Below, in pieces: positions 8,899 through 16,806 of a stretch of DNA of 64,000 nt. Both the position numbers and the translations under genes were made by a program. The notes beneath the pieces were generated by a model, which was given only the letters and a program-made list of their open reading frames with translations, was not told the DNA's origin and searched no databases. Within the stretch, counting starts at the first letter, position 1; each line of letters opens with the position of its first letter. Source of the stretch: Actinokineospora inagensis DSM 44258 (GTDB taxonomy: Bacteria > Actinomycetota > Actinomycetes > Mycobacteriales > Pseudonocardiaceae); assembly GCF_000482865.1 (NCBI RefSeq), contig NZ_AXWW01000005.1, positions 155,479 to 219,478 of the forward strand. The letters run 5' to 3'.

Positions 8899-9453
8899 AT
8901 GCCCGAACGCGCCGACGCCGCCCGCAACCGGGCTCGTGTGCTGACCGCCGCCGAGGACCTGTTCGCCGAACGGGGCGCGCGCAACGTCACCATGGACGAC
9001 ATCGCCAAGGCCGCGGGCGTCGGCCGCGGCACGCTCTACCGCCGCTACCCCGACCGCGCCGCCATCGCCCTGGCCCTGCTCGACGACCACGAACGGGTCC
9101 TGCAGGAGAAGTTGATGGGCGGCGACCCCCCACTCGGCCCCGGCGCCCCACCGGCCGAACGCCTGGCCGCCTTCTACACCGCGATGGTCGACCTGCTCGA
9201 CCGGCACAGCCACCTCGCGCTCGCCGCCGAGGTCGGCCACTCCCGCTTCACCACCGGCGCCTACGGCTTCTGGCGCGCCCACGTGCGAGCACTGCTCGTC
9301 GACGCCGGAACCCCCGACCCGGACGCCCTGGTCGACGTCGCCCTCGCGCCACTGGCCCCGGAGGTGTTCCGCCACCAACGCGAGGAACGCGCCCTCCCCG
9401 TCGACCGGATCACCGCCGCACTGCGCGTGCTGGCGCGGGGCCTCACCACCTGA
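8899..9453 (+). CDS. TetR/AcrR family regulator
   Basis: 184-aa one-domain regulator. The N-terminal helix-turn-helix is clear (ITMDDIAKAAGVGRGTLYRRYP-like, residues about 30-55), followed by a helical ligand-binding domain. It is transcribed away from azoR-SMR, with the two palindromes in the shared intergenic region, which points to local repression relieved by a toxic ligand. It ends only 4 nt before the end of a convergent gene. The ligand cannot be inferred. Confidence 0.9.
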   Translation: MPERADAARNRARVLTAAEDLFAERGARNVTMDDIAKAAGVGRGTLYRRYPDRAAIALALLDDHERVLQEKLMGGDPPLGPGAPPAERLAAFYTAMVDLLDRHSHLALAAEVGHSRFTTGAYGFWRAHVRALLVDAGTPDPDALVDVALAPLAPEVFRHQREERALPVDRITAALRVLARGLTT

Positions 9454-9457
9454 TCGG

Positions 9458-9970
9458 CTACCCCTGCTGGATCAACCGCAGCAGTCCCGCGTAACCGATG
9501 TCGTGCAGCCGCTGTCCGGACTCGGCGTAGGTGTCGGGGGTCGCTGCGATCCCATGGCCGTCGACCACGCGGTTCATGAAGTTGAACACCGCGCACACCA
9601 TAATGGCGTCGTGCAGGGCTTGTTCGGACCACCCCGCAGCATAAACCGCGTCGACATCCACACGGGTGATCGCGGCGGGCGTACGGGTGAGCTTTTCGAC
9701 ATAAGCGAGAACAGGCCGCATCCGGACATCCACCTCCCCAGCCGAAATCCCGAACGCCTCAGCCGTCGCCGAGTGGATACCGTGGCAGTACCCACAAGCA
9801 TTGACCCCGGAGACATAGGCGGCAATGAGCTCCCGCTCCCCCACCGTCAACGGCGACGCCCCCCGCATCACCACCTCATGCAACGACAACAACGGCGCCG
9901 ACGTCTCCGGGTACCGCCGGAAAATGTCCAGCAAAACAGCATTCTCCGGCAACGACGGCAGATAAGCCAC
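9458..9970 (-). CDS. AhpD-like / carboxymuconolactone decarboxylase family protein
   Basis: 170-aa helical protein with the AhpD active-site signature: a Glu in GERELIAAYVSG, then CGYCHGIHSATAEAFG (C-x2-C-x3-H). AhpD-type proteins use the Cys pair as peroxidase or peroxiredoxin-reducing dithiol. The GTG start at 9970 is preceded by TGGAG at good spacing; the longer frame to 10042 is poorly supported. A second family member lies at 21469-22023. The gene stands alone on this strand. Confidence 0.85.
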   Translation of the reverse strand: MAYLPSLPENAVLLDIFRRYPETSAPLLSLHEVVMRGASPLTVGERELIAAYVSGVNACGYCHGIHSATAEAFGISAGEVDVRMRPVLAYVEKLTRTPAAITRVDVDAVYAAGWSEQALHDAIMVCAVFNFMNRVVDGHGIAATPDTYAESGQRLHDIGYAGLLRLIQQG

Positions 9971-10061
9971 AACAACGCTCCATTCCCGTTCGCGGTACGC
10001 CCCCCACCCTGGCAGACTCCCCACGCCCCGCGAATCGCCCAACCAGGCTTCCTGGCTGGGG

Positions 10062-10706
10062 TCAGAACGCGGCGATGGTGGTGGGGGTGCGTTCGGTGCG
10101 GGTGAGGGCGCGGATGATGGGGAGGGGGCCGTGGCGGCGGGTGGCGAGGGGGATCAGGAGGTTGAGGACGAGCTGGGTGGTTTCCGGGGTGAACTCCGGT
10201 GTGGGGACACCGACGCTGACGGCGAGGTCGTCGGAGTGGACGACGAGTTCCATGGTGCGGGTTGTCAGCAAGTCCTCAATCGACAGTGACCATGGGCCCC
10301 ACAGTCGCATGCGGACGTTGCGGGGGGTGGGGTCGGCCAGTTGGGGTGTGATGGTGGCGATGGCGGCCTCCACCTGATCTGCCAGAGCCGAAGGGCCGTC
10401 GGCGGCGATTTGGTCGCCGCCTGCGCGGATGCCGGAGTTGATTTCGCTGTCGAGGCCGCTGTCGATCCAGGCGGCGCGGGCGTAGTGCTCGGACAGCGGG
10501 ATGCGTTCCTCGGTGGCGGGTGGGAGGGCCAGCACTTCCGGGACGACCAGGACCTGGTACGCCAGGTGACCGGCGAGGCCCGCGACCCGGAATTCGGCCA
10601 GGGCGCTGGGTTTCTCCCATTCGGCGGCGACGGCTGGGTCGCGCAGGAGGGTCAGGGCTGTGGTGGCGGCGGACAGGAACGCTTCCTTGCTCACGGTGGT
10701 GTTCAC
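10062..10706 (-). CDS. DinB/maleylpyruvate isomerase-type protein
   Basis: 214-aa member of the mycothiol-dependent maleylpyruvate isomerase / DinB fold. The N-terminal VAGLAGHLAYQ contains the characteristic metal-binding His, and the LLTTRTMELVVHSDDLAVSVG segment supplies the second His region. Family members isomerise ring-cleavage products with mycothiol or transfer thiols. The GTG overlaps the rraA stop by 4 nt (GTGA), showing translational coupling. A short imperfect hairpin (CCAACCAGG/CCTGGCTGG, 10039-10059) follows the stop. Together with cupin and RraA it suggests breakdown of an aromatic or keto acid. Confidence 0.8.
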   Translation of the reverse strand: MNTTVSKEAFLSAATTALTLLRDPAVAAEWEKPSALAEFRVAGLAGHLAYQVLVVPEVLALPPATEERIPLSEHYARAAWIDSGLDSEINSGIRAGGDQIAADGPSALADQVEAAIATITPQLADPTPRNVRMRLWGPWSLSIEDLLTTRTMELVVHSDDLAVSVGVPTPEFTPETTQLVLNLLIPLATRRHGPLPIIRALTRTERTPTTIAAF

Positions 10707-11398
10707 TCCTCGATCGCCCCGCCGACGGTGCGCAGGTGGTCCCGGAAGGTGAGGGCGGGGTCCGCCAACCGGGCTGCGATGAAGCGCTCGAACGCGACCT
10801 GGGTGCGCAGGGGTCGACCGTTCTTGATCTGGTCGGCCTGGGTGCGTTCGGTGTCGCGGATGCCCTCGGCGATGTCGAACAGCTCGTCGGCGCGGTTGGC
10901 GGGGATGAACAGGATGCCGTCGTCGTCGGCCAGGACGAGGTCGTTCCGGTCGACTGTCCACTGTGCGACGGTGGCCGAGTCGAGCGCACCAGGTGGGCGT
11001 TCATCCACTTGCAACGGTCCGGTTGGGATCGCGCCGAGGCTGAACACCGGTAGGCCGATGGCGCGGATGTCGGCCGTGTCGCGGTGCAGTCCCCAGATCA
11101 CCACGCCCGCCACCCCCGCTCCCGCGGCCTCCAGCACCACCAGGTCACCCACGCAAGCCTGGTCCACCCGGCCGCCGTTGTCGACCACCAAAACGTCGCC
11201 GGGGCGTGCGGACTCGAACGCCTCCAGGAACACGTCGACGCTCCCGGCGTGCCGCGCGGGCAGCACCCGGCCGACCACTCGCGCACCGGGCGAGACGGCT
11301 CGCAACGACACCGGTCGCACCTCCACCCCGGCCCGGACGCAGGCATCCGTCAGGTGCGCCGTGGTCAGGTCGGCGAACCGGGCCACCAGGTCGCTCAC
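10703..11398 (-). CDS. RraA-like aldolase (4-hydroxy-4-methyl-2-oxoglutarate aldolase family)
   Basis: 231-aa protein with the RraA fold. GDVLVVDNGGRVDQACVGDLV and AGVVIWGLHRDTADIRAIGLPVF match the family's GD-x20-RD type metal/substrate site (here WGLHRDTADI). Bacterial homologues cleave 4-hydroxy-4-methyl-2-oxoglutarate or decarboxylate oxaloacetate; others resemble RNase E inhibitor RraA but act as enzymes. The GTG start overlaps the cupin stop by 4 nt and its stop overlaps the next gene by 4 nt. I favour a catabolic aldolase because of these neighbours. Confidence 0.85.
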   Translation of the reverse strand: MSDLVARFADLTTAHLTDACVRAGVEVRPVSLRAVSPGARVVGRVLPARHAGSVDVFLEAFESARPGDVLVVDNGGRVDQACVGDLVVLEAAGAGVAGVVIWGLHRDTADIRAIGLPVFSLGAIPTGPLQVDERPPGALDSATVAQWTVDRNDLVLADDDGILFIPANRADELFDIAEGIRDTERTQADQIKNGRPLRTQVAFERFIAARLADPALTFRDHLRTVGGAIEE

Positions 11399-11781
11399 AG
11401 CGCGTGTCCCGTCGTGATGTCGACGTGGGCGGGTACCTCGTCGTGGTCGTCGCCGACCGACAGGGTGCCGGTGGGCTCGACGAGCAGTACGTGGGCGCCG
11501 TCGTGCGATGACGGTTTGTGGTAGGTGCCGCGCGGGACGACGAACAACGAGCCCTGCCGGAGGGCGACGGTGCGCTCGGTGCCGTCCTCGCGCAGCTCGA
11601 TGTGCATGTCGCCGTCGATCACCAGGAACAGCTCGTCGGTGTCGTTGTGCACGTGCCAGACGTGCTCGCCCGCGAACTTGGCCAGCCGGATGTCGTAGTC
11701 GTTGACCTGGGCGGCCAGCCGCGGGCTCCAGGTCTGGGTGAAGGAGGCGAACGCCTGCGCCAGGTCGATGGGGGTCGTCAC
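11395..11781 (-). CDS. Cupin-domain protein
   Basis: 128-aa single-cupin protein. Motif 1 (GEHVWHVHNDTDELFLVIDG) has the His-x-His and Glu metal ligands, and motif 2 follows in LFVVPRGTYHKPSSHDG. It starts with GTG 11781, first gene of a three-gene operon with 4-nt overlaps, divergent from a GlxA-type activator gene 50 bp away. Small cupins like this serve as isomerases or dioxygenases or as metal-binding sensors; the exact reaction is unknown. Confidence 0.85.
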   Translation of the reverse strand: MTTPIDLAQAFASFTQTWSPRLAAQVNDYDIRLAKFAGEHVWHVHNDTDELFLVIDGDMHIELREDGTERTVALRQGSLFVVPRGTYHKPSSHDGAHVLLVEPTGTLSVGDDHDEVPAHVDITTGHAL

Positions 11782-11832
11782 ACCACCACTCTGGACGGCC
11801 CGGGACCGGCTCGCGAGTGTTAGGAATCGCAT

Positions 11833-12798
11833 ATGTCGAATGGATCCTCGCACCGGGTGGTGGCGTTGGTCGAGGACGGGTCGAACCCGTTCGAGCTGGG
11901 TGTGGCCACCGAGCTGTTCGGCCTGCGCAGGCCGGAGCTGGACCGCACGTGGTACGACTTCGCCCTGGCCGCGGCCGCCCCCGAGGTCCGGATGCACCTG
12001 GGCATGTTCACCATCACCGACGTCGCCCCGCTGGCGGCCGTCGACACCGCGGACACGGTCATCGTGCCGAACCGCCCCGACCCGGTCAGCCCCGCCCGAC
12101 CCGAGGTGCTGGCCGCGATCGCCCGCGCCGCCGCCCGGGGCGCCCGGCTGGTGAGCTTCTGCACCGGCGCGTTCACCCTGGCCGACGCGGGCGTGCTCGA
12201 CGGGCGGCGGGTCACCACGCACTGGCGCTGGGTCGCCGAGTTCGCCCGCCGCCACCCCACCGTCCACCTCGAACCCGACGTCCTGTTCGTCGACGACGGC
12301 GACGTCCTCACCGCCGCGGGCAGCGCCGCCGCCCTCGACCTCGGCCTGCACATCATCCGCCGCGACCACGGCGCCGAGACCGCCAACGCCGTCGGCCGCC
12401 GGTTGATCTTCGCCGGGCACCGCGACGGCGGCCAACGCCAGTTCGTCGACCGCCCCCTGCCCGCCACCGTCGACACGTCCCTGGCCCCGGTCCTCGCCTG
12501 GGCCCGCACCCGGCTGGACCGCCCGCTGACCATCGCCGACCTGGCCGCCACCGCCACCACCAGCCCCGCCACCCTGCACCGCCGCTTCCAGGCCGAGCTC
12601 GGCACCACCCCGCTGGCCTGGCTCACCACCGAACGGGTCACCCTCGCCTGCCGCCTGCTCGAACGCGGCAGCCTCACCCTCGACCGCATCGCCACCACCG
12701 CTGGCCTGGGCACCGCCGCCAACCTGCGCACCCAACTCCGCCGCCACACCGGGCTCACCCCCTCCGCTTACCGCCGCCGCTTCGGTGGCAAGGAGTAG
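11833..12798 (+). CDS. GlxA/FtrA-type transcriptional regulator (DJ-1/PfpI + AraC HTH)
   Basis: 321 aa. Residues about 8-190 form a DJ-1/PfpI-like sensing domain with the nucleophile-elbow-like VSFCTGAFTLADAGVLDG; residues about 215-315 are a double AraC helix-turn-helix (LTIADLAATATTSPATLHRRF and LDRIATTAGLGTAANL). Such regulators usually activate a neighbouring catabolic operon. The divergent cupin-rraA-dinB operon shares its 51-bp intergenic region and is the likely target. The ligand is unknown. Confidence 0.88.
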   Translation: MSNGSSHRVVALVEDGSNPFELGVATELFGLRRPELDRTWYDFALAAAAPEVRMHLGMFTITDVAPLAAVDTADTVIVPNRPDPVSPARPEVLAAIARAAARGARLVSFCTGAFTLADAGVLDGRRVTTHWRWVAEFARRHPTVHLEPDVLFVDDGDVLTAAGSAAALDLGLHIIRRDHGAETANAVGRRLIFAGHRDGGQRQFVDRPLPATVDTSLAPVLAWARTRLDRPLTIADLAATATTSPATLHRRFQAELGTTPLAWLTTERVTLACRLLERGSLTLDRIATTAGLGTAANLRTQLRRHTGLTPSAYRRRFGGKE

Positions 12799-12861
12799 CA
12801 AGCCAGGTGCGGTGCGGGTGCACGCCGAGACACCACCGCCCCCACGTCCGACGATGGCTCC

Positions 12862-13149
12862 ATGACGACGAGCACGATGATCGACGAGGACCTCGCGGCA
12901 ACCCTGTTCGACGTGCACGACAACGCGGTCCTGTTCCACGCGGGCGAATGGGACACCCCGGCGGGCTTCCACTGGGCCGCCCTCGACGGCACCCCAGGCG
13001 GCCCGCTGGCCCCCTGGCAGTCCCACGCCCTCAACACCCTCCTGCACGACGGCCTCGTCACCATCGAATCCGGCGACGACCTCGTCCGCCTGACCGACCA
13101 CGGCCTCACCACCCTCTACGGCGCCACCGACGCCCCCCTCGCCGCTTGA
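12862..13149 (+). CDS. Small hypothetical protein
   Basis: 95-aa acidic protein of unrecognised family. It has a winged-helix-like tail: PLAPWQSHALNTLLHDGLVTIESGDDLVRLTDHGLTTL reads like helix, beta-hairpin wing, helix (inference from pattern only). Coding bias is strong, with G or C in nearly all third positions, so it is probably real. No good ribosome site is visible before the ATG. It lies between the GlxA regulator and the arsenic operon and shows no obvious link to either. Confidence 0.6.
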   Translation: MTTSTMIDEDLAATLFDVHDNAVLFHAGEWDTPAGFHWAALDGTPGGPLAPWQSHALNTLLHDGLVTIESGDDLVRLTDHGLTTLYGATDAPLAA

Positions 13150-13159
13150 CCTCGACGGC

Positions 13160-13183
13160 TTGAGTCAACAATAATTGACTCAA
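13160..13183. promoter_or_regulatory. ArsR-type operator abutting the start codon
   Basis: Perfect inverted repeat TTGAGTCAA-CAATAA-TTGACTCAA. The TCAA-N6-TTGA core matches the usual ArsR/SmtB operator pattern. The right arm's last A is the first base of the ATG at 13183. Bound regulator would cover the start, and there is no room for a leader with a ribosome site, so the transcript may be leaderless. Confidence 0.8.
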
Positions 13184-13860
13184 TGGACACTGAGTGGTCG
13201 TCGGAGTTGCTGGCTCGGGCGCGGTTGCACGCCGCGTTGGGTGAGCCTGTGCGGTTGGCGATCGTCGATCGGTTGCTGCTCGGAGACGTTTCACCAGGAG
13301 AGGTCGGGCGGGAGCTGGGATTGTCCAGCAACTTGCTGACCCACCACCTCAAGCTGCTCAACCAGGCAGGCTTGATCGAGCGATCACGGTCAGAGGGCGA
13401 CGCGCGGCGCACCTACCTGCGGTTGCGGCCGGACGCGTTGACCGGGTTGGTGCCGTCAGGATCGCGACAGGCACAGCGAGTGGTGTTCGTGTGTTCACGA
13501 AACTCAGCTCGGTCGCAGTTGGCCGCAGCGTTGTGGACCGAACGCGGTGGCGTGCCATCCGCGTCGGCGGGAACCCGTCCGGCCGAAGAGATCCACCCCT
13601 TGGCAGTGGCCACGGCCAAGGCGCACGGATTGTCGCTGGCGCATGCCCGCACCCGACACGTCAACGAGGTCGTCCACCCCGACGACCTGGTGGTCGCCGT
13701 CTGCGACAACGCCCACGAGGAACTTCCACCAGGCGACCGACTGCACTGGTCAGTCTCCGACCCGGCCACAACCGGCACCAACGCGGCCTTCACCACCGCC
13801 TACCAAGACCTCGCCGACCGCGTCAACCGCCTGGTCCCCGCCGTGCGCGCACTCGGATGA
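13183..13860 (+). CDS. ArsR regulator fused to arsenate reductase (LMW-phosphatase fold)
   Basis: 225 aa. Residues about 8-95 are an ArsR-type winged helix (LLLGDVSPGEVGRELGLSSN, LLTHHLKLLNQAGLIERSR). Residues about 98-220 are a low-molecular-weight phosphatase-type domain with catalytic loop CSRNSAR (C104-x5-R110) and the SDPATTGT region. It would autoregulate the operon through the palindrome at 13160-13183. The HTH part has no cysteine at all, so the classical ELCVCDL As(III) site is missing; the only cysteines are C104 and the one in VAVCDNAHEEL. Its stop overlaps the next start by ATGA. Confidence 0.9.
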   Translation: MDTEWSSELLARARLHAALGEPVRLAIVDRLLLGDVSPGEVGRELGLSSNLLTHHLKLLNQAGLIERSRSEGDARRTYLRLRPDALTGLVPSGSRQAQRVVFVCSRNSARSQLAAALWTERGGVPSASAGTRPAEEIHPLAVATAKAHGLSLAHARTRHVNEVVHPDDLVVAVCDNAHEELPPGDRLHWSVSDPATTGTNAAFTTAYQDLADRVNRLVPAVRALG

Positions 13861-14543
13861 AGCGGGCCTTGGTCGCCGAGTTCCTCGGCAGCCTGTTCCT
13901 CGCCGCCGTGGTGATCGGTTCAGGCATCGCCGCCCAACGACTCTCACCCGGCGATGTCGGTATCCAGTTGCTGGAAAACGCCGCCGCCACCGCCACCGGC
14001 CTCTTCGCCTTGATCCTGGTCTTCGGACCAGTGAGCGGCGCACATTTCAACCCCGTGGTGTCACTGGTGGACGCAGCACTCGGCGGCCTGTCACGGCGAA
14101 GGCTCGCGTGCTACCTGCCCGCCCAGGTCCTCGGCTGCGGAGCGGGAGCAGTGATCGCGAACGTTCTGTTCGACACCGCCCCGATCAGCATCTCCACCAC
14201 CAACCGCGCCACCTGGCCACACAGCGTGTCCGAGCTGGTGGCAACCCTCGGCCTGCTCCTGGTGATCTTCTCCCTGACCCGCACCAAACGCGACGACAGA
14301 GCCGCCGCCGCAGTAGGCGCCTACATCGGCGCGGCCTACTGGTTCACCTCCTCCACCAGCTTCGCCAACCCCGCCATCACCCTCGCCCGAATGCTCAGCA
14401 ACACCTTCGCAGGTATCGCCCCTTCCTCAGTCCCGCCCTACCTAATGGCCCAACTCGCCGCCCCCGCCATCGCCCTGCCACTGCTACGGCTCCTCTACCC
14501 GACCCCCTCGATACCCCAAGCCCAGGCCCCGGAGAGCCCATGA
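13857..14543 (+). CDS. MIP-family channel (aquaglyceroporin type) of the arsenic operon
   Basis: 228-aa six-helix membrane channel. The two half-helix signatures are GAHFNPVVSLVDA (NPV instead of NPA) and ANPAITLARML (NPA). MIP channels in ars operons let arsenite leave down its gradient after arsenate reduction. It starts by 4-nt overlap with the ArsR-ArsC fusion and ends by 4-nt overlap with arsC. An Acr3 or ArsB pump is absent, so the channel is the presumed exit route. The atypical first NPA box may change selectivity (inference). Confidence 0.9.
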   Translation: MKRALVAEFLGSLFLAAVVIGSGIAAQRLSPGDVGIQLLENAAATATGLFALILVFGPVSGAHFNPVVSLVDAALGGLSRRRLACYLPAQVLGCGAGAVIANVLFDTAPISISTTNRATWPHSVSELVATLGLLLVIFSLTRTKRDDRAAAAVGAYIGAAYWFTSSTSFANPAITLARMLSNTFAGIAPSSVPPYLMAQLAAPAIALPLLRLLYPTPSIPQAQAPESP

Positions 14544-14944
14544 CCACCGCCCCCACCCCTTCGGTCCTGTTCATCTGCACACACAACGCCGGACGCTCCC
14601 AAATAGCCGCCGCATGGCTATCCCACCTGGCAGGCGACCGCATCGAGGTCCGCTCAGCCGGATCCACCCCCGCCAACCAGGTCAACCCCGCAGTGGCAGC
14701 GGCCATGCAAGAGGTCGGCATCGACATCTCAACCCAGGTCCCCAAAATACTCACCCCCGAAGCCATCGAAGCCTCAGACGTCTGCATCACCATGGGCTGC
14801 GGCGACACCTGCCCGGTCTTCCCCGGCAAACGCCACCTGGACTGGCCCCTCCCCGACCCCGCCGGTCAGGGGATCGAATCCATCCGCCCACTCCGCGACC
14901 ACATCAAAACCCTCGTCGAAACCTTGATCGCCGAACTCACCTAA
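14540..14944 (+). CDS. arsC: Arsenate reductase, LMW-phosphatase (thioredoxin/mycothiol) type
   Basis: 134 aa. The catalytic P-loop FICTHNAGRSQ gives C13-x5-R19, and LDWPLPDPAGQ provides the Asp general acid. Cysteines in ITMGCGDTCPVFPG match the Cys82/Cys89 pair that relays the disulfide in thioredoxin-coupled ArsC. It reduces arsenate to arsenite for exit through the MIP channel. It is the last gene of a three-gene operon joined by ATGA overlaps. Confidence 0.94.
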   Translation: MTTAPTPSVLFICTHNAGRSQIAAAWLSHLAGDRIEVRSAGSTPANQVNPAVAAAMQEVGIDISTQVPKILTPEAIEASDVCITMGCGDTCPVFPGKRHLDWPLPDPAGQGIESIRPLRDHIKTLVETLIAELT

Positions 14945-14965
14945 CCAACCACCAGCCAAACCCCA

Positions 14966-15119
14966 CCCCCCCATCGACAAAGCACCACGACCAACCAGCA
15001 CCCCGCGCCTCAAACCCGCCCCACATCGACGAAGCCCGCCAACCCACCTCGCGCGCCTCGGGACCCGCCCTAAATCGACGAAGGCCGCCAACCCACCCCA
15101 CGCGCCTCGGGACCCGCCG
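14966..15119 (+). repeat. 49-bp tandem repeat, two good copies plus diverged flanks
   Basis: Clear units start at 15015 and 15064 (CCCGCC...ATCGACGAAG...CGCCAACCCACC...CGCGCCTCGGGA), with a truncated third at 15113. A diverged unit before them (from about 14966) keeps ATCGACAAAGC and CCCGCGCCTC. No coding bias. Confidence 0.75.
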
Positions 15120-15129
15120 ACACCAACCG

Positions 15130-15275
15130 CCCGTTGTGGTGAAGTTGTTTTGTTTGGGGGGAGCGGTGGCCTAAGCCGGCAGGCGGGGAAGGCCACGCTT
15201 TCCAGTGGCCCCGCCTTTTAGCCTTACCCAGGCCACCGCTAGGGGCCCCAAACAAAACAACTTCACCACAACGGG
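15130..15275. repeat. 146-nt nested inverted repeat with perfect 30-nt arms
   Basis: The outer arms (15130-15159 and 15246-15275) are perfect complements over 30 nt, starting CCCGTTGTGGTGAAG. They hold a T/A-rich core (GTTTTGTTTGGGG), unusual for this genome. An inner 11-nt pair, AGCGGTGGCCT (15162-15172) and AGGCCACCGCT (15230-15240), and a third GC stem (GGCGGGG...CCCCGCC) continue the fold. It could be a MITE-like element, a very strong terminator or an RNA structure. Confidence 0.8.
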
Positions 15276-15283
15276 CACCCCAA

Positions 15284-15366
15284 GCTCTAATCTGGCGCCC
15301 GCAGCCGGCGTCGCCGAAGGCGACCAGGCCGACCCCCGAGGCGCAGCCGAGGCCCAGTGACCCCTC
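15284..15366 (-). repeat. Hairpin-rich repeated element, copy 1 (after protease gene)
   Basis: Read on the minus strand it begins at the protease stop codon and continues about 83 nt to GGCGCCAGATTAGAGC. It matches 63917-64000 (plus strand) with only about eight differences. It contains GTCGC-CTTCGG-CGAC, a stem closed by a UUCG-type loop, plus two further GC stems, so it can act as terminator or RNA stabiliser. Confidence 0.8.
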
Positions 15367-16564
15367 AGGACGGATTCAACTTGATCGCAAAGTCATTGAA
15401 GATCGACCACACATCAACCCACCCAAGCCCACTGGAGCAGACCTTATTGGCATCACACCCCGACCCCACACTGATGATCCCATTGAGCTGCCGAGAGTTC
15501 GGATCATTGATCGTAATCACCGGCCCCCCGCTATCACCCCCACGCCCAACCACACCACCCCCATTAGGCACACCCCAACTCCCCAACACAGTAGTCCCAT
15601 TGGCCGACCACCCAGCAGTCCCCGCCTGTGTCGTCCGAATATTACAAACAACCTTCGAGTTGTACCCAAGCTGACAGGTAAAGTCACCCACCGCGATATT
15701 GCGCACACCATTCAGATAGCGCGTATACCCAGTAGCATCAACGCCATCCCACGTGTACCGATTCGTCCGAGCCTCAATGAACGCCGAGTCAATCGCGGGC
15801 CGCTCATACTTGACCTGCCCGATCAGAGAACCACCCGCCGTATACACGTTGTCCCCAACGTTGTAGCAGTGCGCAGCGGTCACCAACCACTGCCGCCCAT
15901 CCCACGTGCTCACCGCAGGAATCCCACTGGTGCAATACGACTGCCCCCCAGAAGCAGGCCCAAGCGCCGCCCCCGCATAAAACGGCGCACTGTCATTCCA
16001 CCGCGTCAACAGCCGCGTCGACGGCGCCTTACCGACCCGAACCTCCCCCGCCGCAAACCCCGCGAAGTGTGCCCGAGCCGCATCCGGATCGTCCACCGCG
16101 AGCGAGATGACCCCACCGTCCACCGAGCTCCCCGCCGAGATGACCTTGAACGGCAGATCAGCACGGCCGAGGTCCGTGATCTCCTGCCGAACCTGCCGCC
16201 AGGTCCGCTTCCCCGCCACCACGTTGATCAGCCGCAGGTCAACCTTGGGATCGAGCCTGCCCACCGCCGCGACGAAGTCGCGCCCCTGCCGCACATCGGT
16301 CAGGTACACGTTGATCGACCGGTAGTCGGCCGCCATCTCGACCTGCGTGTAGATGTCCGACCTGGCCCCCTGCCCCACCCGGGCCACCGCGTCCGCCGCC
16401 AGCCGCAGCGGCTCCAACACCACCCCCTGCTGCTCCGGCGTCATGGCCGCCAGCACGTCCGCCGAGAGCGCCCGCGGCGCCGCCGCCCGCGCCGATACCC
16501 CCATGAGTGGCAGCACAACGAGAACCCCCGCAATGGCGAGGGTTCGCCGTAAGGCACTTTTCAT
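15365..16564 (-). CDS. Secreted S1-family serine protease (streptogrisin/alpha-lytic type)
   Basis: 399-aa pre-pro-protease. Signal peptide: MKSALRRTLAIAGVLVVLPL followed by an A-x-A-type cut near residue 28. A pro-region (about 30-190) resembles the inhibitory prodomain of alpha-lytic proteases. The mature domain has the triad H232 (VTAAHCYN), D259 (PAIDSAF) and S345 (GGDSGGP), and paired cysteines. ATG 16564 is chosen because AGGGG lies 7 nt before it; GTG 16570 is the alternative. A TATAAA box about 60 nt upstream on the same strand may be its -10. Likely an extracellular chymotrypsin-like endopeptidase. Confidence 0.93.
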   Translation of the reverse strand: MKSALRRTLAIAGVLVVLPLMGVSARAAAPRALSADVLAAMTPEQQGVVLEPLRLAADAVARVGQGARSDIYTQVEMAADYRSINVYLTDVRQGRDFVAAVGRLDPKVDLRLINVVAGKRTWRQVRQEITDLGRADLPFKVISAGSSVDGGVISLAVDDPDAARAHFAGFAAGEVRVGKAPSTRLLTRWNDSAPFYAGAALGPASGGQSYCTSGIPAVSTWDGRQWLVTAAHCYNVGDNVYTAGGSLIGQVKYERPAIDSAFIEARTNRYTWDGVDATGYTRYLNGVRNIAVGDFTCQLGYNSKVVCNIRTTQAGTAGWSANGTTVLGSWGVPNGGGVVGRGGDSGGPVITINDPNSRQLNGIISVGSGCDANKVCSSGLGWVDVWSIFNDFAIKLNPS

Positions 16565-16806
16565 ATACACGCCCCTAATTCCGCACGGTACCCGATTGTC
16601 GCAAATCCCCGGGCAGCTTTTTATACCATGAAGATCACCCGGTTCGGCTACCCGAATTCACGATCAGCGGTTTTCGGTCAGGTAATATTCGCCGTGAAAG
16701 GGCCGCCTTGTGGGCGGCAATTGTCCACCGCATTCGTGACCGTTGCGCTCTTCCGAAATTTCCCTGAACATGATATGATGCATGCAATTGCAGGTACCGT
16801 TCCGGG

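Larger units (their letters stand above)
14945..15364. other. Repeat-rich gap between arsC and the protease gene
   Basis: No gene. From left to right it contains 49-bp tandem repeats, a 146-nt nested inverted repeat, and a hairpin-rich element that recurs at the window's right end. Each is listed separately. Confidence 0.7.

Noticed and set aside
15130..15275. Insertion sequence
   Set aside because: Terminal inverted repeats are present but there is no transposase; 146 nt is too short for an IS.
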